The notes beneath the pieces are model-generated. The model was not told where the DNA came from. It did not search any database and was given only the letters and a program-made list of their open reading frames with translations. Of a stretch of DNA of 64,000 nt, positions 12,271-22,279 are shown one piece after another. The stretch covers positions 73,587,894-73,651,893 of the forward strand of contig NC_088200.1 in the NCBI RefSeq assembly GCF_028769735.1, given 5' to 3'. The position numbers and the translations under genes are program-made. The DNA comes from Zonotrichia leucophrys gambelii. Lineage: Eukaryota; Chordata; Aves; Passeriformes; Passerellidae. Each line of letters begins with the position of its first letter. Within the stretch, counting starts at the first letter, position 1.

Positions 12271-12320
12271 AGAAAAAAAAAAATAAAAAAAGAAAAGAAG
12301 AGGGAGAAAAAAGGAAGGCA
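12271..12320. repeat. A/G-rich simple tract
   Basis: A purine-rich run of A-tracts broken by T and G. It is low-complexity sequence with no further structure. Confidence 0.8.
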
Positions 12321-12821
12321 TTGTGGAAAATCAAGAAGTCCTTTAATTTATGATGAACTAGAAAGTAAAGAAAACATTCACAGAGTTAAGTGTCAAGACA
12401 CACAAGAGTGACTGAGTAAAAGAGATAGGTTATGGAGAATAGAATATTGATAGAGAAACTCTACACTTAAAGTATTTACCAAGAGTCGCAGGCGTGGGCA
12501 TCTCTGTGCCTATGCACACACTGAGACACACATTTGCCTTTTATCATTCCTGATGGGATTGGGTAACCAGGCAGAAAGTGGGGCTGGTAAGGAGAGCTGC
12601 CTACCCTCAAAGAAAGGGAAAGGGAGCACTGAAGAGTTCATGCTGATCTTCAGCCAGAAGTCATAGAGAAGCAAGGAAGACATTCTAGCACACCTTAAAC
12701 ACATGTACTGAGAATATTTAACAAGAAGAGTGGTGGAGTTTTGCTCCACATTGGGTGGGAAGTGTGCGGCACAGGGGTGCTGTTGCATTCCAGTCCCGCA
12801 TTAAGGTCCCTCTGCTCCACA

Positions 12822-13106
12822 TCACCAGGAACGTGATGTGATGCCTTTCCACCACAGGAAGAGCACTGCTAGCATGGTGCAGATCCTTGTCCAAGTGCCT
12901 CGGTGGACCTCTAGGATCCTGACTGAGGCAGCACACTGGAAACACATCCTGCCTTTGCCCCTCCACCACTGCAGGGCAGCGGGAGGAGGAGAGGAGCGCT
13001 GTGAGCTCCACCAGCTCTCCCACACAGCGCGAGCAGGACCCAGAGCGCTCCAAAGCAGGGAGGCAGCGAGCAGAAGCATCATGTAGCAGGGAGCTGCTGG
13101 CCCCAA
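12822..13106 (-). other. Open frame with signal-peptide-like start, unidentified
   Basis: A minus-strand frame of 94 codons has an internal Met about ten residues in, followed by MMLLLAASLLWSALGPARA. This looks like a cleavable signal peptide: hydrophobic core, small residues at -3 and -1. A Trp/Ser/Pro-rich stretch and a MCFQCA segment follow. The underlying DNA is GC-rich with several CpGs (12965-13075), which by itself lengthens open frames and favours Leu/Ala codons. A second long frame overlaps it on the same strand (12718-13053). No acceptor or donor could be placed with confidence and no family was recognised. Chance is the likelier explanation. Confidence 0.12.
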
Positions 13107-13295
13107 AATAGACGTGCTACCTCAAGTGTTAATACAGGCCTCACTCATCAGAGATCTCAGCATTTCTCCTCGGTGCCAGGAGGCTGCACCCCAGTGACAC
13201 CCCAGCGGGGTGTGGAGGAGGGAGGGTTAAACCTCATCCCACAGAGGAAGGCAGATTCAGAGCCTTGCCTAAGGTGGGAGTGCCAGCCCACTAAG

Positions 13296-13440
13296 CTGTT
13301 GACTCCACATTATGTTGCAGCTTTACAACTCTCATTATTTGGTCCTGTGCTGAAAATTCAGACGCATTATTAATGTAATTTGTTTCAAACAACACCAGCT
13401 GGTTGTGATGAAGCTCTCATTAAAATTTATCACCATGATA
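13296..13440. promoter_or_regulatory. Candidate conserved block (AT-rich, E-box and TAAT cores)
   Basis: It contains GCATTATTAATGTAATTTG near 13363-13381, a CAGCTG E-box near 13397 and CTCATTAAAATTTATCACC near 13413-13432. This is appearance only, with no conservation data. Confidence 0.18.
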
Positions 13441-13442
13441 GT

Positions 13443-13479
13443 GTATAAATATATACATGTATATATTTATATATGTATC
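13443..13479. repeat. Imperfect (TA)n/(TATG)n tract
   Basis: A run of alternating TA with interspersed CATG and TTTA, largely self-complementary, so it could extrude as a hairpin. Confidence 0.8.
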
Positions 13480-13559
13480 ACAGGTGGGCCATACCTCTCC
13501 ACAAAGTCTGCTGTTACAGATAATTCAGTGGATGTAATTGAATTAAGTAATGCTGGTAA

Positions 13560-16200
13560 GCAAGCAACAATTTGAGTTTCTACTTATTGGTGTTGTCTTT
13601 TTCCCATGCATGACCTTGCAACATCTGCATGCGTGTCCTCTCTTGTTTTTTGTGTTGCAGTAATTTGGCACAGCCAGAATCTGCAGAAGACACCATCTCT
13701 CCACGCAGGGATTAAGAACTGAGATCAGAGAGTCACTGGAAATGGGCACAGCCACACTGAGTCCCAGCTGAAGGGTGGCTGTGCTCACCCAGCCCCTCCA
13801 AAGTGCTTCCCTCTGGCACAGCACAGAGCTCAGCCTGAAGCTCAACCTTTTAGAGACTTCAAAAATGGGCTTAAACCCTCCTGAAGATAAGAACAGATCT
13901 TTCCTCTTAACCAGCATCACCCCTACAATTAAAGATGCACAATGTCTATGATGGGTGTCGTCCATGCTGCCTGACCAACTGATTACCTAGAGGTTACTCC
14001 TCCCTAGATGAGTTATTCTGTGAATAGAGCATTAATTCTTAAAAAAAAATGCAAACAAAAAAACAAAACAGAAATATGGTCAGGAATTGATCCTGTCCTG
14101 GACTGGTTTTTTTTTTCCTGACTGTCATTATACAACTTGTATGGTTGATAATTTTAGTGTGGAACAGGCTGTGGATATGTTTCAGACTGGGAAAAATGTC
14201 TTTCAGTGAGATGTCTCAAGCTGGTTGAGATGGAAAACAAGGACAATGTTGTTTCATAGAGGGGAAAAGAGGCATTGACTTTTGGCAGCATTTCAGACAA
14301 AAATATTTTTATTTAGGTTTTTTTACCCTGCTATAAAGCTCACTCAGCATTATCTCCATTACTAAGCAATCATGTTTACTGAGATCTGCCAATTTAGTCC
14401 TGTCTATATTTAGATCCAGGAAGCTTTATTTTACTTTATGTTTAATAAGACCTTTTGCAAGTGGTAAGAAGAACCCACTTCATTCCATACTACCACAAAT
14501 CTTTCATTTGTGGTAGCTAATGAAAGCTCAAAAACTATTATATTACAGAAAACAGGGGTAAAAGTGGCTCTAAATATGGTTCTATCTTCTCACAGGCAAG
14601 ATAATGACAGTATTACCAGTGACCTCCCAAAACCTTCTGCTACAAAATTCCCTCTTAAAAGTTATGTGCTGTAGCCCTCACCATAAATGTAAGTAGTGGT
14701 GCATCTTCCTATCAGTTCAACCATACTACAAGGGTCACTAACTATGAGTTTATTTTTCTTTACAGAACCAGTGAAGTCTCAAAATAGTCTTTTAGCAGGA
14801 CTTTAGTAGTGTATAAAATATTGCTGGCACTTTAGTAGATCCTGGGGGGCTCAGTTTTTGACAAACACTCAGTTGCAAATGGTAATATGAGACTTTAAAA
14901 ACAGGTACAACTAAAGTATGGAGGTTAAAAATGTGAGCCAGAACAAAACAGAGAAAAGGAAGGTTGGTAACACTGTTAACCTTGGCATGGATGTCTACAA
15001 GCATGAAGAACAGCATCACATGGATGCACCCTTAGCATCCTGCATGAGCCTGGCTCCAGCTGCCCTGGCTCCCTCTGGATGCTCGGGAACACTCCCTACA
15101 CAGCCTGGACAAACCCCTCCCAAGGGAAAATAAATATTCCTTTCACAAATACATACATTTCTGCTCCTAAACCTCCACATTTGGTCCCAAATTTGGGAGC
15201 AAGTACATTCATCTCACCAACATCTACAAAAACTACAACATCCCTGGTTCCTGCAACTGGAAAGGTTTCATAGAAATACAAAGGAAATAATCCAAATTTC
15301 ACAGCCAGGCAAGCACTTCTTCACTGGTGAGCACAGCCTTGTAGCCTTTTAAGAAGGGTTTCACAAATTTATTTTGTGCAGGTATCATCACAAAGCCAAG
15401 CACATGGAGGAGAAGAGACATTCTGCTCCTTGAGTGTGGCATCCCCCACAATGCAGAGTGCAAATCCTGCAGTTAAACGTTAGTTTAGATCAGTCATTTA
15501 AAAGTGGCTTTTTCTTCTCATAGTCTTCACACAAAACAACACTTGATGACTAAGATTTCTGGCCTTACAGCCCTAAATGAAGATCCTACTTCTCACTAAG
15601 TATTTCAAGGCTATGTTTCGGGATGCACGTGGCTCACAGAGGAAAAAGATGCAGAGGGTTTGCAGCATTCTGTCTATTCAAAATCATGCCAATAAAACAT
15701 CATAAAAGTACTATCCAGTTTGTCTCATGTCTATCATTAAAAGGGAGAGTGCATGTTCATAAAGCTTCATTCTCTGACTGTGTATCTTCATCAAAATTAA
15801 AAAGAGGAAAAGAGCAAAGCATTTCTTAGAGCACCTTTCAGCAGATAATATCAAAAATGTTTGGTGTTTTGAGGGTTTTTTAAGTCTCTTGGTCTTGATT
15901 TTGTACCAGCAGCCAGCCCAGGAGAATGAACGTGCATGATTTCATGTTTGAATAGAAGGCAGCCCTGCCTAGCTTCATAATCTTTCACTTAATTATGGAA
16001 TCACTAGCAACTCTTCCCTCTGTTTCAAAGCAAAGACAGGTAAAAAGGAGAACAGGGGACTGTGTGATAAGTGTACATAAATCCAAAAAAAGAAGTTTTG
16101 CAGTGGAAAAGTGGGAGTCTGGGAGGAAATTTATATCCATGCATTTAATTCTTGCTTATCTTGTTCATGTGAGCTTTTCTCTTGACTGAGGAGTATGAAT
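13560..16200. other. Non-coding stretch without recognisable genes
   Basis: No gene seen. A-rich runs lie near 14041-14070 and a T-run near 14107-14116. A 140-codon minus-strand frame (13543-13965) has no recognised domain or splice support. The hairpin at 14490-14516 is listed separately. Confidence 0.45.
14490..14516. repeat. Perfect 11-bp inverted repeat, 5-nt spacer
   Basis: The arms CTACCACAAAT and ATTTGTGGTAG are exact reverse complements separated by CTTTC. The left arm contains ACCACA and the right arm TGTGGT, the Runt-domain (RUNX) core, so the two arms present two opposed RUNX-like sites. It could equally be a chance or template-switch palindrome. Confidence 0.85.
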
Positions 16201-16204
16201 TACT

Positions 16205-17760
16205 GTAGAAATGTAAAAGTAGGAGTACCCTCCAGAGGACATCTGTTTCACATCACAGACAGATGTCTGTCTGACCCATTTTCAGGACTTGAAACAAGGA
16301 TTCCAGAATATCCTCAGAAACCCTGTTCCAGTGCAGTATCATCCCCATAGCCAGAACATCTCTCTATCTGCTTGAGCTTATTCCATCCTTTTATCTTTCT
16401 TTTTCTTTTTTACATCATTTTAAACAGGGAAAGCAGGCAAGTTCCCTTTTCTTTACAAGATTTTTAATAATATTTTGCATACTGTAGATGCATTACACTT
16501 TTTCCTTAGAAAAAAGCCCATACTCAGTTAATTCAGCTTTTCCTCACAAAAATTGTTTTCTAGGCTTTGTTCTTTCTCCATCTAAAGGAGAATGATTTTC
16601 AAAATGTGCCATTACTGTTGGACACAGATGTAATATTCCTGGGTCAGACTTCACCACTCAGAGCAGAACTAGATAATTATTTCCAAGTTATTCACGATAT
16701 TGCTATTAATTCATACAATCGTGGAATTTACTCTTCACACATCTTCACATTTCTGGATTTCATTTTGCTTGTGCTCTGTGCTAAGCCTCTTTTATGAAAA
16801 CTGCTCTCAAACTAGTTGTTTCCCATTTAATACTTGTGCATTTGATTTTTCCTTCCCCAAAAGTAATACATTGCACTTGTCTTCCTTTATTGAATTTCAT
16901 CCTATTGATTTCAGACACTTTCTTCAATTTATCAAGCCCATTTTGTATTCAAATCCTGTTCTGTTTGTAACCCCTCCTCATTCAGTATCATATGCAATTT
17001 TTTGAAGTTTTCTACATATTCCATCATCAAAGCTGAAAACATTGAATAATACTGGACCTAAGACAGTCCTCTGTGGTATCTTATTTGATATGTTTTCCCA
17101 GTCTGACAACAAACCATTGATAACTGCTTTACTGATAAGCCAAATTTTTCAGTTTTGCACCCATCACATAATAACTTCATCTAAACCATATTTCTCCTGT
17201 TTACTTATGAAAATGTCATGTGGATGTGTGTCAAAAGCCTCGCTAAAGTCAAGATCTATCACATCTGCTTCTTCCTCCTTATCCACTGGGCCAGTTACTC
17301 TGTCAAAGAAGGAAATGAGATTGCTTTGATGTGATTTGTTCTTGACAAACCCGAGCAGGCTGTTTCTTATCACCTTATTTTCCTCTAGGTGTTTACAAAT
17401 TGATTGTTCAATAATTTGCTCCTGCATTTTTCTCAGTACCAAAGCCAGGCTGACTGGCCTGTGATTCCCTGGGTCTTCCCATTTCCCCTTTTCAAAGACA
17501 GGTTCTGTGTTTGCCTTTCTCCTGTCCGCCGGGACCTCACTCATCCTCTCAGAGATAATTGCTAATAGCTCAGAGATCACCTCAGCCACTACCTGCAGTA
17601 CTCCAGGGTGAATTTCATGAGGCCCTGCTGACTTGCATATATCTAACTTATCTGAGTATTCTTTAACCTCTGCACCTTTTCCCTGTATATTTAATGACTT
17701 GCTGCCCAGAGTGTGTTTCGCACTTTTAATGCTCAGAGGCGGCAATCCTAACAAGGCAGG
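16205..17760 (-). mobile_element. Old, eroded CR1-type LINE (L3-like), antisense
   Basis: Read on the minus strand, this segment follows the order of the second half of CR1 ORF2 and the 3' region. It has the reverse transcriptase N-terminal part (near 17660), the palm motif around FSEAFDT (about 17230), then PQRTVLGPVLFNVF (about 17040-17085), a degraded A-Y-D-D-type site reading IAYDTE (about 16990), an MKFNKG-like segment (about 16900) and 3' CR1-like sequence down to about 16205. Frames are broken by stops and indels, so it is inactive. Sequence style matches an older amniote CR1/L3-like lineage more than young avian CR1. The left boundary is approximate and no target-site duplication was visible, as is usual for CR1. 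Confidence 0.85.
17164..17754 (-). pseudogene. Reverse transcriptase fragment of CR1 ORF2
   Basis: A 196-codon frame without stops covers the N-terminal half of the CR1 reverse transcriptase. Recognisable blocks are KSAGPHEIHPGVLQ (family form KSMGPDGIHPRVL), KWEDPGNHRPVSL (family form KEDPGNYRPVSL), EQSICKHLEENKVI, and DLDFSEAFDTHPHDI (motif A, with the first catalytic Asp retained). The frame then meets a stop. Continuation after the break shows PQG altered to PQR and the FADD catalytic box degraded to a form with only one Asp, so the enzyme could not function. It encodes part of a LINE polymerase that copies its own RNA into DNA. It is a fossil and not a host gene. Confidence 0.85.
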
Positions 17761-17764
17761 TTTA

Positions 17765-19030
17765 ATTTATTTTGGCTGGTGGAGCAGTCACTTTTCACTC
17801 CATAATGTCAATAAAGGAGAGTGGCTATATTCACTAAATGGGTAGGAAAGGTGACCCTAAACCCAAAAACACAGTGTTTGAAAACGTGACTGTTGCTCTG
17901 CCTCTGGAGACTAAATCCTCTGTGGACAGGCAAACCCAGTGAGATTGTAACACCTTTTCATGGCCCCAAAGACCCTTGCTCTGGTCAGGTCCAGTTGCAG
18001 CAGCTCAGAAAACCGGCAGCTGCTTTTTTTTATGCCATCCAAGTGACATCCAGACATCAGCCATTCCCCCACCTGTTTTTCCCACACCTGGAAGTATTTA
18101 CAAAACATGACACCCATTTATACAATCAAGCTTTATATAAAAGGCAGCAAGGGCATTCAGCAGGAGATAAAACAAAGATACATTGATCTAGAATTATACT
18201 TATTTCCTCAGATAAGGTTTCTTGGAGGTAGATTTAGCTACAGGTTGGTCCTTAGCTATTGTCCTTCTGCTTCAGCAGCTCTGTTCCTGTTTACAAGTCC
18301 TTACCTCTGTCTCTCAAATTCACACTTGACATGCCTGCTGTACTTGCAATTAGGGCAGGAGAAGCCCATTGTTCATGTTTTCCCCTCTGTCTTCTCTGCA
18401 GAAGTATTTCTCACTGGGGACCTAAAAGACAAAATATTGATTTTTTTTTTTTCCTAAATGGCTTGTTCTTTTTTATTACGTTATCCGGGTGGTTTTAATT
18501 TCTTACTGCCTACTTTGATGTAGCAACCTATAGACAGCCAAAGATGAAGTTCTAACCCTAAGGCCTTGAAACAAAAGAAACAGCATCTTCCCTCTGTCCC
18601 TCAGAAACAGAAATAAAATGGCTTAGTTGAAAGAAACCCACAGCAAGGAGGGTGTGAAGAAACCTTTACATTTCCTCACCTGTCGATTAACACGGAGGAT
18701 GCACCCAGGACGCTGGAATGGCCTTTCTGACAGGCAGGAATCCATCTCCCAGGCTGCAAAATTATTCTCATTTCAGTCCCGTGGTGAACTTTGTGGCAGC
18801 CAGTGCTGTGTGTGCCCGAGGGAGCCTCGGGGAAGCCACCAGGAAAAGCCACATGGGCACAGGATCACCACAAGGCTGGCAGCAGCAAAGAAAGGGACTC
18901 TGAGCAAACACATTTCACAAGGGCGCAAGCATGTCATCCGTAACTCAAGAGGGGATTCCTTTAAAAATACAATTCTCCCACTGCTTTCATACTCGAGGAA
19001 AGCATCACCAAGTTAAAGGCTTGTGAGTGG
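17765..19030. other. Non-coding stretch without recognisable genes
   Basis: No gene or recognised repeat. A T-run lies near 18441-18452. Short overlapping frames on both strands have no domain similarity I recognise. Confidence 0.45.
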
Positions 19031-19039
19031 AAAATATTA

Positions 19040-19069
19040 TATCTCTTGAAAATATTATTTCAAGAGATA
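19040..19069. repeat. Perfect 12-bp inverted repeat, 6-nt spacer
   Basis: The arms TATCTCTTGAAA and TTTCAAGAGATA are exact reverse complements separated by ATATTA. It lies about 0.9 kb before a longer perfect inverted repeat. Confidence 0.85.
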
Positions 19070-19930
19070 AATTCTGGGGAAGAAAAACTCTCAGAGGAGG
19101 AAAATAGTGGAAATAAGCAGTGGTGCCATGGTGAGCTCTGTCTGTACCTCAGGTAGCAGTGGAGTGGGTCAGCCTGGACCTCAGGCAGGCTCCAGCCCAC
19201 CCCACACACAGCCAGGGCTAGCAGGAGCGAACAATCCAGGATGAAAATTCCATGGCCTCTCTGGGCAACCTGGTTCCTGGTTCAGTCCACCATCCAAAGG
19301 ACCAAATGTGCATTTTTTGCTTCAAAGCAGCATCCCCCTTCCAAGCTGTGTGTCCAGACCTTCTCACCTTGAGCCTCCCAGGAGAGCCCAGCTGCTGGTA
19401 CTCCTTGCCCACGCATCCTTCTCTACATCCATCCTGTCCCACCCACAGCACAGGGGTTTGCATTTCCCTTTTCTCAGCTTTCTGAGGTTGCCATCAGTCC
19501 ATTTCTTCAGCTATCACCTGCTACAAGTCAGCTACAACTTCTGCACTGGGACCAGCCAGCAATGATCCTGCTGAGAGACAGGAATGCAACATGAAAGACC
19601 AATACCCCACAAGAGAAAAACACGGTGGAAAAAAGGGGCAGGATCAGAGGGAAAATGCTAATGGATGGTACAGAGACACACCAAAAGCTTGTGCATGGCA
19701 CAACAACATAAAACTGCTAAAATTTCAGTCTTCCAGTCCCTGGCCTGATACCACCAGAGCTGGTGAGAGTTACAAGAGCATTTGAGAGGAATCTTGGCAG
19801 GTAGAAAACAACTGCAATGGCATTAAACTTTTCTCCCATTCCCACAATGATCCAGCCAGGCTAGGACTGGCTTTTCCAAATAAGCATCCATGGAGGAGCA
19901 CTCTCCAACATGTAATGGTGCTGTAGAGAA
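19070..19930. other. Non-coding stretch without recognisable genes
   Basis: About 0.9 kb between two inverted repeats. Overlapping frames on both strands at 19218-19565 have no recognised domain. A CR1-like phrase near 19255-19280 is too short to support a call. Confidence 0.4.
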
Positions 19931-19938
19931 AGGTTCAT

Positions 19939-19991
19939 TTTATTACTTTCTGGAGAAGATGTAAGACACGTCTTCTCCAGAAAGTAATAAA
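19939..19991. repeat. Perfect 21-bp inverted repeat forming a tight hairpin
   Basis: The left arm (19939-19959) and right arm (19971-19991) are exact reverse complements over 21 bp, core CTTTCTGGAGAAGA / TCTTCTCCAGAAAG. They are separated by 11 nt, of which three further positions on each side can pair (one G-U). The fold is thus about 24 pairs with a 5-nt loop. The size is below a typical animal pre-miRNA (about 60-80 nt with bulges), and perfect pairing points instead to a recent template-switch event during replication or to a small palindrome. No terminal repeats of a known MITE family were recognised. Confidence 0.9.
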
Positions 19992-19994
19992 CCC

Positions 19995-22105
19995 CCAAAA
20001 TCTTAACTGCAACCAAATATCACAGACATAAACCAACAGTAAGCTCCAAAGATGCTTTTGCATGAGGGAAAAAGGGGTGAGGAAGAGCAAAGGAGAACAT
20101 TCATATCTAAACTGTATTTAAGGTTTCTTTCCATTTACAAGGAGTGAGGCTTGGAAGTCAAGATGCAGACCAGGCAAACTATAACTCCAGCATGACTAAG
20201 AATGGTGAAAAATAAAGAAATTATGTTCAACTCCAGCACATATTACTGATAAATAAAATGATTCATGCACTCTAGAAGCAGAGAGAATTGAGAGAAGCTT
20301 ATTACAAGGCACAAAAAAAAGGAGCACAATTGGACCAAAATATATTCTGCCATAAAAACAGACAAACTGCTTGCTATCATTAGCTACAAAAAGAGACTTC
20401 CAGTAACAGCTCTGATATAAAAGCACAAGCAATTCACAGCCCTTAAAATCATTCTATCTCCTTTCTGTGACCAGAGAGTGCTCAAAGTTTTCTGAAGCAC
20501 TGGGACTGTAGGTCCTAATGAGGTATCTCTGGCCTTTACTTACAGCACGTGCACCTCCGCCCTCTTCTCTGAAACTCCTAACACACTCTGTGAAGATAAA
20601 GTTTGCAGAAAATTTAAAAATATTCAGCAGGCACTCTGTAGCTCTTCTCATTTACCTGCTCTGGTGTGAGATCCATGCAGGTCTTCCCCCTGCTTATGCA
20701 GGAGGCTTTTTCATCTAATTCACCAGAACACTGATAAATTCGCATTCATGTGTTGTGCTGAGGCCTCTGGGCTGGCAGAATTTGTGGTTTGCTTAACAAC
20801 TGCATTTTATTCAGGGAGAAAAACCAAAACCTAGTGAAATTATTCCTACACGTGTTATATTCTCCAAGGTGCATGTCAAGATATAATTTTCAGCATGTTA
20901 CTTAGTCATGGTCTGGAAACGTGGCCATGAACAGTAGGCAGTATGGACCAGAGGGAAGGCCTTGGTTGCTGTCCACCTCTGAGGGAATGACTGTCTCAGA
21001 GAAAACTTAAGATTAGGAACATGCATTTCACATAGAAACTCACATGGGTAATAGGATTACTAATAGTAACCCTTATGAGTAATACAAAAAGTCTGAGCTT
21101 ATTCCAGACTTTGAATTCAAATAATAAAATATGTCCCAAACAATGGAGGGTCTGGCTGGAGAACCAAACTCATTTCTACCTCCAGCTACTCTGACACTGA
21201 CAAGGAGCATGTCTTTCTTTTGTCAGGGGGAAAGCCGGCTTGGGAGGCCAGCTGGTGACATGACCTTTATGAAAATGAGAAGTTAGAAAGAATGGCTGCT
21301 TCCTATGTTTATGCAGCAAGGTTGCCCCTTACCAAGGATGTCAGTCAGACACTGGGCTTTTCTCCCTCTCCTCCTTCAGGTTTTTTAGCAACCCTTCAAG
21401 CTCATTTCTTTGTTCTATCAACATAGCAGGTGGTCCATGTTGGGCATCCAGTCAAATAAATTTATGAACCATCTGAAAAAGCACACCAGGGCACAAGCAG
21501 AGTCTGTGTTGTTTGTTTGGGTTATTTTTAAGGGTATAGACAGTGCTCAGATCCCCAGCTGGTGTAACCCAGCCCTGCTTTACTGGCTTTAACACTACCA
21601 GGCTGCTTCTGGTCAGGTCCTCACTGCTGCAACCTGGCTGCCAGGGAAACACTGGGAGAAGACCTGACCTACCCATTACTTTGTGTGTGTTAAATGATAA
21701 CCTCCTCTTTTCCCCTCCAGCAGAAGGAAACGATAGTGCTGCTTTCCCAGGATGCCACCACAAACAAGAGGCTGAGGAGACTTCTATAAATGTTCTCTGA
21801 ACCACAGTGGGACAGGATTTGAAACAGAGAAGAGCAGAAAGCACTGAGATACATCTGTGAGACACAGGCTTTCACCTGTGCACTCAGCTGTTCTGAGGAC
21901 GTGCAAAGGGCATGCTGTGTTTGCATACACTTTAAACTGGCATGTTTACAAGCTGGCTTGCAAACATTCCTTCTTAGAACTGCAGCTAGCAAAGGGAAAT
22001 AAAATTAGAAAATAATTAGACCGATTTTTGATGTTTTTCCCTTCATTCAGTCCCCCTTCTGTTTCTTCATAGATCGTTCGTGCTGAGGTGGTAAGTACAC
22101 ACAGA
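19995..22105. other. Non-coding stretch without recognisable genes
   Basis: No gene or recognised repeat. The longest frames (for example 21452-21865 on the minus strand, 137 codons) lack recognisable domains and overlap other frames in both directions. Confidence 0.45.
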
Positions 22106-22111
22106 AGCACG

Positions 22112-22273
22112 GGGATAGAGATACAGACACAGATATAGACAAGATATAGATGCAGATAGATGATAGAGATAAAAATAGATTAGATACAGATGGATGTAGA
22201 TAATAGACATAGATTTATAGATATAGATAGATACAGATATAGGTATAGCTATAGGTATAAGTGATATAGATGT
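22112..22273. repeat. Degenerate (GATA)n / (AGATAT)n microsatellite
   Basis: About 160 bp dominated by GATA, AGATAG and AGATAT units with scattered substitutions. The degeneracy suggests an old array. It carries many WGATAR-type sites by virtue of its unit, but no function follows from that alone. Confidence 0.9.
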
Positions 22274-22279
22274 GCATCT

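Noticed and set aside
19255..19280. CCTCTCTGGGCAACCTGGTTCC, similar to an antisense CR1 phrase
   Set aside because: The match is about 20 bp and the flanking sequence does not continue as CR1, so it is too short to call.
19939..19991. MicroRNA precursor interpretation of the perfect hairpin
   Set aside because: The fold is about 53 nt, perfectly paired and with a 5-nt loop, unlike typical animal precursors with longer, bulged stems. It is kept only as a hairpin.
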